Both the position numbers and the translations under genes were made by a program. From contig JAEWYT010000006.1 in assembly GCA_023458595.1 (NCBI GenBank), positions 1-64,000 on the forward strand: 64,000 nt of DNA. Direction: 5' to 3'. The notes beneath the pieces are model-generated. The model had not been told where the DNA came from. It searched no databases and saw only the letters and a list, made by a program, of their open reading frames with translations. The stretch is from Pseudomonadota bacterium (GTDB taxonomy: Bacteria; Pseudomonadota; Alphaproteobacteria; Rhizobiales; Tepidamorphaceae). Below, piece after piece: positions 45,507 through 54,192 of the stretch (its first letter is position 1; each line of letters starts with the position of its first letter).

Positions 45507-45958
45507 GCGGCGCGGCCGGGGACTTTGCCCGGAACCCTGCCCGGGGCCTTGCCCGAGGCGGCCTTGGTCGCCGGCGCGGGTTCCTCCGAGGCGACGCCCG
45601 CCTTCTGCCGTTCCACCAGACCGTGCCCGCGGGCGAGCTCGGAAATCCGCGACAGACGGCCCAGCACCTTGCCGCCAAGCTCGACCTGCTTCTCGATGGA
45701 CCGGCTGTAGCGGTCGGCCTGCCGCAGCTTGTTGGTCAGGTCGCGGTCGCACTCGACGGCGGTCTGTTTCAGCCCCTCGATCGCCCGCTCGGCGATCTCG
45801 GTCGCCCGGACAAGCTCGGTGATGGTCTCGCGCAGCGAGGATTCATCGGCCCTGAGCCGCTTCAGGCGCTGGTTGAGGATGACGCAGTAGCCGATGGTGA
45901 CGAGCAAGAGCAGAGCGACCAGGCTCTCGATCAGCAATCCCAGCGATGATCCGCTCAC
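45503..45958 (-). CDS. DUF6468 flagellar-operon membrane protein
   Basis: 151 residues from the GTG at 45958, which overlaps the fliM stop (GTGA) and has GGAGGGAAC upstream. A single N-terminal membrane helix (GLLIESLVALLLLVTIGYCV) is followed by a coiled coil (RLKRLRADESSLRETITELV) and a basic, Lys/Pro/Gly-rich tail. I believe this is the DUF6468 family, found between fliM and motE in alphaproteobacteria; its function is not known to me. Both of its ends overlap neighbours by four bases. Confidence 0.8.
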   Translation of the reverse strand: MSGSSLGLLIESLVALLLLVTIGYCVILNQRLKRLRADESSLRETITELVRATEIAERAIEGLKQTAVECDRDLTNKLRQADRYSRSIEKQVELGGKVLGRLSRISELARGHGLVERQKAGVASEEPAPATKAASGKAPGRVPGKVPGRAA

Positions 45959-47124
45959 GTTCCCTCCACGGCAAGTCTGTCGGCCTTCTCGAAGGCCGCG
46001 TAGGTCATCTTCGGACGGCGCAGGCGGTTGGTGATCCGCACAGCGACGCGGTCGCCGACGCGACCGGCCTTTCCGTCGGTTAAAATCGTCTCGCCGCAGC
46101 GCAGCGTGACCGGATCGCTGGTGCGCCGGTCGAGCACCAGCGTGTCGCCGATCCTGAAATTCATGACCCGGTCGAGCGGCATGGATTCCTCGAACAGAAC
46201 CGCGTCGATCTCGACCGAGGAATTCCACATCTCGCTGGCCAGATGCCCTTCCCAGATCGGATCGCGGCCGAATTTCTCGCCCATGAACATCTGCAGCAGC
46301 ATCTCGCGGATCGGCTCGATCGTCGCGTAGGGCAGCAGCACCTCGATGTTGCCGCCGCGGTCCTCCATGTCGATCCGGAGCTTCACCAGGATCGCCGCGT
46401 TGGCGGGCCTGGCGATGGCGGCGAAACGCGGGTTCGTCTCCAGCCTCTCCACGTTGAAATGCACCGGCGACAGCGGCGCGAAGGCCTGGTCGGCGTCGGC
46501 GAGCACGACCTCGATCATCCGCCGGATCAGGTTCATCTCGATCGTCGTGTAGGGCCGCCCCTCGATCCTGAGCCGCATCGAGCCGCGTCCGCCGCCGAGC
46601 AGCACGTCGACCATCGAGTAGATGAGGTTCGAGCCGACCGTCACGAGGCCGTAGTTGTCCCACTCCTCGGCCTTGAACACGGCGAGGATCGCCGGCAGCG
46701 GGATCGAGTTGAGGTAGTCGCCGAAGCGCACCGAGGACAGGCTGTCGAGCGCCACCTCGACGTTGTCGGAGGTGAAATTGCGCAGGCTCGTGGTGAGCAG
46801 GCGCACCAGCCGATCGAAGATGATCTCCAGCATCGGCAGGCGTTCGTAGGAGACGATCGTCGAGTTGATGATCGCCCGGATACCGCTCTTCTCGTCGCGG
46901 TTCATGCCGTCGGCGTTGAAGCCGAGCAGGCTGTCGATTTCGTCCTGGTTCAGGACCCGCTCGGTCGTGCCGCCGGTGTCCGTGTCGGGCTCTTCCTCCT
47001 CGACCATCGACGCCCATTTGGACGCCATGTCGTCGTCGGAAGCCTCTCCCGCCTCGTCGCCGAGATCGGCGCCCCACTCCGCTGCCAGGGCGTCCTGATC
47101 GACGTCTTCGTCTTCGTCTGCCAT
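45955..47124 (-). CDS. fliM: Flagellar motor switch protein FliM
   Basis: 389 residues from the ATG at 47124. The CheY-binding motif is LNQDEIDSLLGF, but here it begins near residue 57, behind an acidic Asp/Glu-rich N-terminal extension not present in E. coli FliM. The middle domain (ERLPMLEIIFDRLVRLLTTS) and the SpoA-type C-terminal domain (FRIGDTLVLDRRTSDPVTLR) are present. It forms the C-ring switch. It follows fliL by eight bases. Confidence 0.94.
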   Translation of the reverse strand: MADEDEDVDQDALAAEWGADLGDEAGEASDDDMASKWASMVEEEEPDTDTGGTTERVLNQDEIDSLLGFNADGMNRDEKSGIRAIINSTIVSYERLPMLEIIFDRLVRLLTTSLRNFTSDNVEVALDSLSSVRFGDYLNSIPLPAILAVFKAEEWDNYGLVTVGSNLIYSMVDVLLGGGRGSMRLRIEGRPYTTIEMNLIRRMIEVVLADADQAFAPLSPVHFNVERLETNPRFAAIARPANAAILVKLRIDMEDRGGNIEVLLPYATIEPIREMLLQMFMGEKFGRDPIWEGHLASEMWNSSVEIDAVLFEESMPLDRVMNFRIGDTLVLDRRTSDPVTLRCGETILTDGKAGRVGDRVAVRITNRLRRPKMTYAAFEKADRLAVEGT

Positions 47125-47132
47125 GGCCGCGC

Positions 47133-47639
47133 CTACTGAACGATGATTTCCTTGAACACGACGTTGTCGATCCGGGCGGGATGGATCGCCAGATTGACGC
47201 GCCGGACGAGCTCTTCCTTCAACCGGTAGATGCCGGCCGAGCCCTCGAGGTCGGTCGAGCGCAGTTCGCGCAGGTAGACCTGGAAGGCGTCGAGGACGCG
47301 CGGCAGGACCTCTTCGACCGCCCTGCGGGTCTTCTCGTCCTTCATCTCCAGCGCGATCTGCACGCGCAGGAACTGCGGCCGCTTGTCGACCGCGCTCAGG
47401 TTCACCGTCATCTCGGGAAGCTCGAAGAAGACCGGCGGATCCTGGTTGACCGCCCCGGTGCCGTCGCCGAAACCGCCGAGGAACAGGTAGGCCCCGCCGC
47501 CCAGCAGCGCGAGCGCCAGCACGCCGGCGCCGGCCATCATCATGAGCTTGCGCCTGCCGCCCGGCGCCTTCTCCTCGGAGCCGCCTTCCGGCGTGGCCTC
47601 GATGTTGTCGAAATCGGGTTGGGCGACTTCGGTGGACAT
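47133..47639 (-). CDS. fliL: Flagellar basal body-associated protein FliL
   Basis: 168 residues from the ATG at 47639. One membrane helix near residues 34-54 (MMAGAGVLALALLGGGAYLF) is followed by the periplasmic FliL domain (MTVNLSAVDKRPQFLRVQIA). The end (RIDNVVFKEIIVQ) is the usual FliL C-terminus. It stabilises the stator around the motor. It is first of the operon fliL-fliM-DUF6468-motE-TPR. Confidence 0.93.
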   Translation of the reverse strand: MSTEVAQPDFDNIEATPEGGSEEKAPGGRRKLMMMAGAGVLALALLGGGAYLFLGGFGDGTGAVNQDPPVFFELPEMTVNLSAVDKRPQFLRVQIALEMKDEKTRRAVEEVLPRVLDAFQVYLRELRSTDLEGSAGIYRLKEELVRRVNLAIHPARIDNVVFKEIIVQ

Positions 47640-47733
47640 GCCTGACCGCTTCCGTTCTTCGGCGGGCGCACACGTCCGAGACGTTCGTTCGCCAGCCCCC
47701 GCTACCTTGGCGTTCACACTATGGAAATCAGGG

Positions 47734-47748
47734 TTAACGAAAGGTTTC
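47734..47748. promoter_or_regulatory. Partial CtrA box upstream of fliL
   Basis: TTAA-CGAAAGG-TTTC lies about 95 bp upstream of the fliL start and matches the TTAA-N7-TTAA CtrA consensus at six of eight positions. fliL is a CtrA-controlled early flagellar gene in Caulobacter, so the position is sensible, but the match is weak. Confidence 0.35.
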
Positions 47749-47866
47749 CAAGCCCCTCGCCGCCGGGAAATTATTGCCGCCCTTCCCTGCCGGGCGGGCC
47801 GGAATTTGCCGGGTCCCGAAAGATCCATAAAACTCTATCATATTGATTTCATTGAATAATATGAGA

Positions 47867-47882
47867 TGGCACGCGCCATGCT
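47867..47882 (+). promoter_or_regulatory. Sigma-54 promoter of the flgF-flgG-flgA-flgH operon
   Basis: TGGCACG-CGCC-ATGCT has the invariant GG (-24) and GC (-12) at exact spacing and differs from TGGCACG-N4-TTGCW at one base. Transcription would begin near 47893, about 55 bp before the flgF ATG at 47949. Sigma-54 control of these rod genes is the rule in Caulobacter-type systems. Confidence 0.85.
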
Positions 47883-47948
47883 TAATGACCGGTGAACGCC
47901 CACGGCACCGTGCGGCGTTCGCTCGGGGGAGCAACCAACGGTGCAAAG

Positions 47949-48689
47949 ATGCAGGACAACAGCATTCTCGTATCCCTGTCGCGGCAGGTCGCCCTGCGGC
48001 GTCAGCTGGACGTGATCGCCAACAATCTGGCGAATCTCGAGACCAGCGGCTTCAAGTCGTCGGAGTCGCTGTTCGAGGAATACCTGATGCCGAAGGCGGA
48101 GGCGTCCGACGCCCTGCCCGGCGACGAGGACATCTCCTTCGTCATCGACACCGGCACGGTGCAGGATTTTTCGCCGGGCCCGATGCGGCAGACCGGCAAC
48201 CCACTCGACGTCGCCATCGACGGCGACGGCTGGTTCGTCGTCCAGACGCCCGACGGCGAGCGCTATACCCGCAACGGCGGGTTCCTCCTCGACCGTGACG
48301 GCACGCTGGTGACGCCGGAGGGCTTCCGCGTCATGGGCGATGGCGGAGCGATCACCTTCGACGAGCGCGACACGTCCATCTCCATCGGCACGGACGGCAC
48401 GATCTCGACGGATGCCGGCGAAAAGGGCCGGCTGCGGATCGCGGTCTTCGACGACAACGACCTGCTGGAGCCGGAAGGCTCGAGCACGTTCTCGGCGCCC
48501 GTGCAGCCGACCGTCGCCGCCAATCCCCGGGTCCACCAGGGAATGGTCGAGGGCTCGAACGTCAAGCCGGTCGTCGAGATCACCAGGATGATCGAGGTGA
48601 CGCGCGCCTACACATCGCTGTCCTCGATGCTCGAACGCATAGACGACATGCGCCGCAACGCCATCGGCGTGCTGGCGGTCATTCAGTAA
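47949..48689 (+). CDS. flgF: Flagellar basal-body rod protein FlgF
   Basis: 246 residues from the ATG at 47949, close to E. coli FlgF (251). MQDNSILVSLSRQVALRRQL and DVIANNLANLETSGFK are the standard N-terminal rod/hook motif; QGMVEGSNVKPVVEITRMIE is the C-terminal one. A GTG at 47892 cannot be the start because it sits on the predicted sigma-54 transcription start. First gene of the operon. Confidence 0.92.
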   Translation: MQDNSILVSLSRQVALRRQLDVIANNLANLETSGFKSSESLFEEYLMPKAEASDALPGDEDISFVIDTGTVQDFSPGPMRQTGNPLDVAIDGDGWFVVQTPDGERYTRNGGFLLDRDGTLVTPEGFRVMGDGGAITFDERDTSISIGTDGTISTDAGEKGRLRIAVFDDNDLLEPEGSSTFSAPVQPTVAANPRVHQGMVEGSNVKPVVEITRMIEVTRAYTSLSSMLERIDDMRRNAIGVLAVIQ

Positions 48690-48723
48690 CGCCGACGCGA
48701 CCGGACACGAAAAGGGACACGCC

Positions 48724-49509
48724 ATGAAAGCACTGCACACAGCGGCGTCGGGCATGATGGCCCAGGAGCTCAACGTCGAAGTGATCTCCAACAACATCGC
48801 CAACATGCGCACCACGGCGTTCAAGCGCCAGCGGGCCGACTTCCAGGACCTGCTCTACGAAAACCTGCGCCGAACGGGCGCGACGACGTCGGAGAGCGGC
48901 ACCATCGTTCCTTCCGGCATCGCCATCGGCGGCGGCGTGAAGACGGCGGCGACGCCCCGCATCATGAGCCAGGGCGACATCACCATGACCGAGAAGGAGC
49001 TCGACGTCGCGATCCGCGGCGAAGGCTTCTTCCGGGTCCGCCTGCCCGACGGCCGGACGGCCTATACCCGCGACGGCTCCTTCGAGCGCGACTCGGTCGG
49101 TCAGCTCGTCACCGTCGAGGGTTACGTCATCGAGCCGGGCATCACCATTCCCGAGGACGCCCGCGGCATCTCGATCAACTCCGAGGGCCTCGTCCAGGCC
49201 TTCGTGTCGACCGAATCCGATCCGGTCGACCTCGGCACCATCGATCTGGCCCGCTTCGTCAATCCGGCCGGCCTCGACGCCCTCGGCGAGAACCTGTTCG
49301 TCGAGACGCCCTCGAGCGGCACCGAACAGACCGGCCGGGCCAACGAGGACGGCTTCGGCTCGCTGCAGCAGGGCTACCTCGAGCAGGCCAACGTCAATCC
49401 GGTCTCGGAGATCTCCGACCTGATCGCCGCGCAGCGCGCCTACGAGATGAACTCCCGGGTCATCTCGGCCGCCGACGAAATGATGCAGTCGACGACGAAC
49501 ATCACCTGA
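48724..49509 (+). CDS. flgG: Flagellar distal rod protein FlgG
   Basis: 261 residues, as in E. coli. The N-terminus ALHTAASGMMAQELNVEVI and the block NNIANMRTTAFKRQRADFQDL are diagnostic. QGYLEQANVNPVSEISDLIA closes the fold. It forms the distal rod. A GGGACACGCC ribosome site precedes the ATG, 34 bp after flgF. Confidence 0.95.
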   Translation: MKALHTAASGMMAQELNVEVISNNIANMRTTAFKRQRADFQDLLYENLRRTGATTSESGTIVPSGIAIGGGVKTAATPRIMSQGDITMTEKELDVAIRGEGFFRVRLPDGRTAYTRDGSFERDSVGQLVTVEGYVIEPGITIPEDARGISINSEGLVQAFVSTESDPVDLGTIDLARFVNPAGLDALGENLFVETPSSGTEQTGRANEDGFGSLQQGYLEQANVNPVSEISDLIAAQRAYEMNSRVISAADEMMQSTTNIT

Positions 49510-49526
49510 CGACGAAGGGAAAAGCC

Positions 49527-50510
49527 ATGATCTTTAGAACCTTGCTCGTCGGCGCCGCCCTGGCGATCGTCATGTTCGCGCTGCCGGCTCTCAGCGCCGA
49601 GCGGCCCCGCCTGAAGGCGCAGGTGACCGTGCACGGGTCGCTCGTGACCCTCGGCGACCTGATCGAGGGCGCCGGCGCCGCATCGGGCGTCGCCGTCTTC
49701 CGTTCCCCGGATCTGGGCACCGCCGGCACCGTGCGGGCCGACCGCATCGTCGCCGCCGCCGCCGCCCAGGGCATCTCCGACCTCGATGCGGACGGCGTCA
49801 CCTCGGTGACCGTCAGCCGTATGGGTCGCGAGATCCCTAACGACGAAATCGTCCAGGCGATCGCCCGGCAGCTCGTCGAAATGGGCCGGGCCGAGCGCGC
49901 CGAGGACGTCGACGTGACGCTCGATCCGTTCGATCAGCCGGTGGTCGTCGAGCAATCGGCCGTCGCCCCGCTTACGGTCGACCGGCTCGATCACGATCCC
50001 CGCACGGGGCGCTTCGCGGTCCTGCTCAAGGTCGCCGACAGCCGCGCCTTCGCCGCCGGCCTCCGGTTCGGCGGCCGCGCCGTCGCGATCGTCGAGGTGC
50101 CGGTCCTCGCCCACGCGATGGAGCGCGGCGAGATCATCAGCCCGCGCGACATCGTCATCGAACGTGTCCCGAGCAATGCCCTGCGGCCGGACATGATCAC
50201 CGATGCCGGCCGGCTGGCCGGCATGTCGGCCCGCCGCCAGCTGCGCGAAGGCGTGCCGCTCACGCGGGATCAGCTGATGGAGCCCATCCTCGTGCAGCGC
50301 GGCGATCTCGTGACGATCTTGTTCCGCTCGCCGGGCCTGACGCTCACCACCCGCGGCCGCGCTCTTTCGTCCGGCGCGCGCGGCGACGTGATCCAGATCT
50401 TCAACATCCAGTCGAAGCGCACGGTCGAGGCGGAGGTCACCGGTCCGGGCTTCGTCGCCGTGCTGCCGCAGCGGGTCCCGCTCGCGTCGCTGTCGACATC
50501 CGTCAACTGA
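49527..50510 (+). CDS. flgA: Flagellar basal body P-ring formation protein FlgA
   Basis: 327 residues. A signal peptide (MIFRTLLVGAALAIVMF, cleavage near LSA) is followed by the SAF domain, seen in VPVLAHAMERGEIISPRDI and RRQLREGVPLTRDQL. The C-terminal VTILFRSPGLTLTTRGRAL is FlgA-like. It is a periplasmic chaperone for P-ring assembly. It lies 17 bp after flgG with AAGGGAAAAG as ribosome site. Confidence 0.9.
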   Translation: MIFRTLLVGAALAIVMFALPALSAERPRLKAQVTVHGSLVTLGDLIEGAGAASGVAVFRSPDLGTAGTVRADRIVAAAAAQGISDLDADGVTSVTVSRMGREIPNDEIVQAIARQLVEMGRAERAEDVDVTLDPFDQPVVVEQSAVAPLTVDRLDHDPRTGRFAVLLKVADSRAFAAGLRFGGRAVAIVEVPVLAHAMERGEIISPRDIVIERVPSNALRPDMITDAGRLAGMSARRQLREGVPLTRDQLMEPILVQRGDLVTILFRSPGLTLTTRGRALSSGARGDVIQIFNIQSKRTVEAEVTGPGFVAVLPQRVPLASLSTSVN

Positions 50511-50538
50511 GCAACCGTCACCACGGGGGAGTAGTGGA

Positions 50539-51309
50539 ATGAAACGCGTAGCCAACCGGTCGATCGGTGAGATCAGACGTCTGGCGGTGATCGGCTTGCT
50601 CGGCGCCTCAGCGGCGGGATGCTCGAACATGGTCGACCAGGTCGCTCAGATCAACAAGCCGCCGTACCTGTCGTCGATCGAGAATCCGACCGCCGTCGCC
50701 GGCTACCGGCCGGTGTCCATGCCCATGCCGGAGCCCGAACCGCCGGTGTTCAGCTCGAATTCGCTGTGGCGATCGGGCGCGCGGGCCTTCTTCAAGGATC
50801 AGCGGGCCCAGCGGGTCGGCGACCTGCTGACCATCGAGGTGGTGTTCTCCGACAAGGCGATCTTCGACAACAAGACCGAGCGCAGCCGAACCGCCTCGGG
50901 AGGTCGCGATCTCGCCGGCGCGGCCGGCAACGCGATCCTCGATCTCGTCCCGGACTCCTATAGGAGCGGCAGCGCGGCGATCGACTTCACCGGCGATACC
51001 GCCACCTCCGGCGAGGGCTCGGTGAATCGCAAGGAGGAGCTGCGCACCAGCGTCGCGGCCGTCGTCACGCAAGTCCTGCCCAACGGCAACATGGTGATCG
51101 AGGGGCGCCAGGAGATCCGCGTCAACTTCGAGATGCGCGAGCTGATCGTCGCAGGCGTGATCCGCCCGGAGGACATCAGCGCCAACAACATCATCGATTC
51201 GAGCAAGATTGCCGAGGCCCGCATCTCCTACGGCGGCCGCGGCCAACTGACCGATGTCCAGCAGCCCCCCTACGGGCAGCAGTTCCTGGACATCGTACTG
51301 CCGTTCTGA
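50539..51309 (+). CDS. flgH: Flagellar L-ring lipoprotein FlgH
   Basis: 256 residues. The N-terminus has a lipobox with Cys28 in GASAAGC, so the mature protein is an outer-membrane lipoprotein. SNSLWRSGARAFFKDQRAQR, VGDLLTIEVVFSDKAIFDN and the last residues QFLDIVLPF are FlgH landmarks. It forms the L-ring. Last gene of the flgFGAH operon, followed by stacked terminators. Confidence 0.95.
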   Translation: MKRVANRSIGEIRRLAVIGLLGASAAGCSNMVDQVAQINKPPYLSSIENPTAVAGYRPVSMPMPEPEPPVFSSNSLWRSGARAFFKDQRAQRVGDLLTIEVVFSDKAIFDNKTERSRTASGGRDLAGAAGNAILDLVPDSYRSGSAAIDFTGDTATSGEGSVNRKEELRTSVAAVVTQVLPNGNMVIEGRQEIRVNFEMRELIVAGVIRPEDISANNIIDSSKIAEARISYGGRGQLTDVQQPPYGQQFLDIVLPF

Positions 51310-51338
51310 CGCTCCCCTCAAATATCGGAACGGCCAAC

Positions 51339-51385
51339 GGGCGCGGTCCCATGCTCCCCCGGGACCGCGCCCATCTTCTTTTCGG
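51339..51385 (+). terminator. Terminator of the flgFGAH operon
   Basis: GGGCGCGGTCCC (51339-51350) and GGGACCGCGCCC (51361-51372) pair perfectly over 12 bases with a ten-base loop and are followed by the T-rich tail ATCTTCTTTTC. Confidence 0.85.
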
Positions 51386-51408
51386 GACGCCCATCTTCTT
51401 TTCGGGAC
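51369..51408. repeat. Perfect 20-bp tandem duplication of the terminator tail
   Basis: The 20 bases from 51369 to 51388 (GCCCATCTTCTTTTCGGGAC) are repeated immediately and exactly at 51389-51408. The first copy includes the end of the terminator stem and its T-rich tail. A recent slippage duplication is the simplest explanation. Confidence 0.85.
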
Positions 51409-51412
51409 AAAG

Positions 51413-51446
51413 AAAAACGCCTCCGGCCGTGGCCGGAGGCGTTTTG
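51413..51446. terminator. Bidirectional terminator between convergent flgH and dksA
   Basis: AAAACGCCTCCGGCC (51414-51428) and GGCCGGAGGCGTTTT (51431-51445) are perfect complements with a two-base loop, with T runs on both strands. It ends both flgH and dksA transcripts. Confidence 0.9.
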
Positions 51447-51470
51447 AATGGTCTTTGCCCGAATCCGCGG

Positions 51471-51881
<411 letters not shown>

Positions 51882-52053
51882 CGGCGATTCCCTTTAGGAT
51901 CCGTCGATAACGGGCGCCCTTATAACCGCTGACCGGGCCGCTTACAACAACCTGTCGATGACAAGATTGTAATGTGGACGACTTTCCCGCGACTCCTTCC
52001 GGGAAGGCGATTTACGCCGTATTTTCAATTTTCTACCGGCGTTTCCGCACTTT

Positions 52054-52473
52054 TTAGGCCGCCTCGCGACCGAGTTTGGCGAGCTCGACGCGGGCCCTGA
52101 GCTCGATTTCGTCGAGGACGCTTTCGATGCGCTCGTCGCCGTAGCGGTCCGGCCGCCGCGACACGGTCTCGACCAGGCTCTTCAGCTTGTTGGCGGGCAC
52201 CTCGCCGGCAAGGAGCGACAGCTTGATGTCGTCGAGCAGATCGAGCATCTCGTGGCCGTGCCTCAGCCGCTTGCCGCGTGCGGCGGGATCCTCGACCGCC
52301 TGCAGCGCGAGCAACGCGTCGATGCCGCCGATCGGCGCTGCCGCCGCGCCGGCGGACGCGCTCTCCGGCTGCTCCCCTTCCGAGAAGGAGAAAACGTTGG
52401 AAGACCGTTCGCCTTTCGCTCCGGCACGTGTCCGGGCGACGTTGCCCGGCCGCCCGGGTCCGTCGATGCGCAT
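52054..52473 (-). CDS. fliX: Flagellar assembly regulator FliX
   Basis: 139 residues. The N-terminus (MRIDGPGRPG) and the helical C-terminal half (GHEMLDLLDDIKLSLLAGEV) fit FliX, the class II regulator that couples basal-body assembly to the sigma-54 activator FlbD in Caulobacter. GGAGG precedes the ATG. It diverges from flgI over a 247-bp region that holds a CtrA box and a sigma-54 promoter. Confidence 0.88.
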   Translation of the reverse strand: MRIDGPGRPGNVARTRAGAKGERSSNVFSFSEGEQPESASAGAAAAPIGGIDALLALQAVEDPAARGKRLRHGHEMLDLLDDIKLSLLAGEVPANKLKSLVETVSRRPDRYGDERIESVLDEIELRARVELAKLGREAA

Positions 52474-52527
52474 GGATTGAAGCCTCCAGCCCAGTAGTCA
52501 GCCCATGGTCACTCTGGATCGCCATGG

Positions 52528-52542
52528 TTAACGCGGTCTTAA
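52528..52542. promoter_or_regulatory. CtrA binding site between fliX and flgI
   Basis: TTAA-CGCGGTC-TTAA is a perfect match to the CtrA consensus TTAA-N7-TTAA, and a C follows. It lies 55 bp upstream of the fliX start, so it most likely activates fliX, a class II gene in Caulobacter. Confidence 0.82.
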
Positions 52543-52667
52543 CGGCCCGGCAGGAATTGCCCGGCGGCGGCAAGTTCCTACCGGATACTTAACGTATCAA
52601 GCAATCGGGGCGCTCGAAAACGCTTGTTTTCCCGACAGTTTCCCGAATCGCCCGTGGCGCGCGCAAC

Positions 52668-52683
52668 TGGCACGGATCTCGCT
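52668..52683 (+). promoter_or_regulatory. Sigma-54 promoter of the flgI operon
   Basis: TGGCACG-GATC-TCGCT keeps GG and GC at the exact 12-base spacing and has one mismatch to TGGCACG-N4-TTGCW. The predicted start near 52693 gives a 28-base leader that contains AAGGGGAG before the flgI GTG. Confidence 0.85.
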
Positions 52684-52720
52684 TCGGGGATGGACGGATT
52701 GCGGAAGGGGAGCATTCGTC

Positions 52721-53872
52721 GTGATCCTGACTGTTGGAAGACTGCGGTTCCTGTTCGCGCGCTCGGTGCGCATTGCAGCGGCGCTCGCGCTCACCGTCTC
52801 GGTGTGCGCGCCGCCGGTGCACGCCACGTCGCGCATCAAGGACCTCGTCGATATCGAAGGCGTTCGCGAGAACCAGCTGATCGGCTACGGCCTGGTGGTC
52901 GGCCTCAACGGTACCGGCGACACGCTGAACAACTCGCCCTTCACCCTGCAGAGCCTGCAGGCGATGTTGGAGCGGTTGGGCATGAACACCCGCGACGCGC
53001 AGCTGCGCACCAAGAACGTCGCCGCGGTCATGGTCACCGCCAACCTGCCGCCGTTCGCCACGAACGGCACGCGCATCGACGTCACGGTCTCCACGCTCGG
53101 CGATTCGACCAACCTGCAGGGCGGCACCCTGCTCGTCACGCCGCTGCTCGGCGCCGACGGCGAGGTCTACGCGGTGGCGCAGGGACCGGTGGCGGTCGCC
53201 GGCTTCGCCGTCGAGGGCGACGCCGCCTCGGTCACGCGCGGCGTGCCGACCTCCGGCCGCATTTCGAACGGAGCCCTGATCGAGCGCGAGATCGAGTTCG
53301 AGCTCGCCCAGCTCGCCAGCCTGCGTCTGGCGCTGCGCAATCCAGACCTGACGACCGCGACCCGGATCGCCGAGAGCATCAACGACTACATCGGCCCCGG
53401 CACCGCCGAGGCGACCGACCCGGCGACGGTCCAGATACGCATGGGCGGCAAATTCTCCGGCGACATTGTCGCCCTGCTCACCGACATCGAGCAACTGCGC
53501 GTCGATCCCGACATGCCCGCCCGAGTCGTCATCGACGAGAACTCCGGCATCATCGTCATGGGCAAGGACGTGCGAGTCTCGACCGTGGCGGTCGCCCAGG
53601 GCAACCTCACGGTCACCGTCACGGAGACGCCCGAGGTCAGCCAGCCGCAGCCTTTCGCCCCGATCGGCTCCGAAACCGTCGTCGTGCCGCGCACGCAGAT
53701 CACCGTCGACGACCAGTCCGGCAACCGCATGGCGATCGTCGACGGCGGCGTCAGCCTTCAGCAGCTCGTCGACGGCCTGAACGCGCTCGGGGTCGGGCCG
53801 CGCGACCTGATCTCGATCCTGCAGGCGATCAAGACTTCGGGCGCCCTGCAAGCCGACATCGAGGTGATGTGA
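52721..53872 (+). CDS. flgI: Flagellar P-ring protein FlgI
   Basis: 383 residues from a GTG at 52721, which has AAGGGGAG nine bases upstream. A signal peptide (cleavage near VHATS, residue 34) precedes RIKDLVDIEGVRENQLIGYG, the FlgI signature. VVPRTQITVDDQSGNRMAIV is the usual C-terminal block. It forms the P-ring in the peptidoglycan. First of the flgI-rod binding-flgN run. Confidence 0.94.
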   Translation: MILTVGRLRFLFARSVRIAAALALTVSVCAPPVHATSRIKDLVDIEGVRENQLIGYGLVVGLNGTGDTLNNSPFTLQSLQAMLERLGMNTRDAQLRTKNVAAVMVTANLPPFATNGTRIDVTVSTLGDSTNLQGGTLLVTPLLGADGEVYAVAQGPVAVAGFAVEGDAASVTRGVPTSGRISNGALIEREIEFELAQLASLRLALRNPDLTTATRIAESINDYIGPGTAEATDPATVQIRMGGKFSGDIVALLTDIEQLRVDPDMPARVVIDENSGIIVMGKDVRVSTVAVAQGNLTVTVTETPEVSQPQPFAPIGSETVVVPRTQITVDDQSGNRMAIVDGGVSLQQLVDGLNALGVGPRDLISILQAIKTSGALQADIEVM

Positions 53873-53874
53873 CG

Positions 53875-54192
53875 ATGGACGTCCCGGTCGACATCTCGAA
53901 ATCGATCCCCGCCTTCGCCGCCGCGCTCCCGAACGGAGCGAAGGCCGGTATCGGCGGCGTCCATCAGGCGGCGCAGGAATTCGAGTCGGTCTTCCTGAAC
54001 ACCATGCTCTCGCAGATGTTCGCGGGCGTGAAGACCGACGGGCCCTTCGGCGGCGGACAGGGCGAGGAAATGTTCCGGTCGCTGCTCATCGAGCAGTACG
54101 GCGCCAATATCGCTGCGGCCGGCGGCATCGGCATCGCCGACGACGTCGCCCGCGAGCTGCTCTCTCTACAGGAGGCAAATGCGGGAACATGA
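53875..54192 (+). CDS. Rod-binding protein (FlgJ N-terminal domain type)
   Basis: 105 residues from the ATG at 53875, two bases after the flgI stop. It has only the N-terminal scaffold domain of FlgJ (AAQEFESVFLNTMLSQMF, FGGGQGEEMFRSLLIEQYG), so it lacks the muramidase domain seen in enteric FlgJ. In alphaproteobacteria a separate enzyme supplies the hydrolase. It caps rod assembly. The stop overlaps flgN by four bases. Confidence 0.88.
   Translation: MDVPVDISKSIPAFAAALPNGAKAGIGGVHQAAQEFESVFLNTMLSQMFAGVKTDGPFGGGQGEEMFRSLLIEQYGANIAAAGGIGIADDVARELLSLQEANAGT

Noticed and set aside
47892..47948. Upstream GTG as flgF start
   Set aside because: It lies at the predicted sigma-54 transcription start, and the added residues do not resemble FlgF.
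51369..51408. Tandem repeat as a CRISPR-like array
   Set aside because: Only two adjacent 20-bp copies with no spacer and no cas genes.
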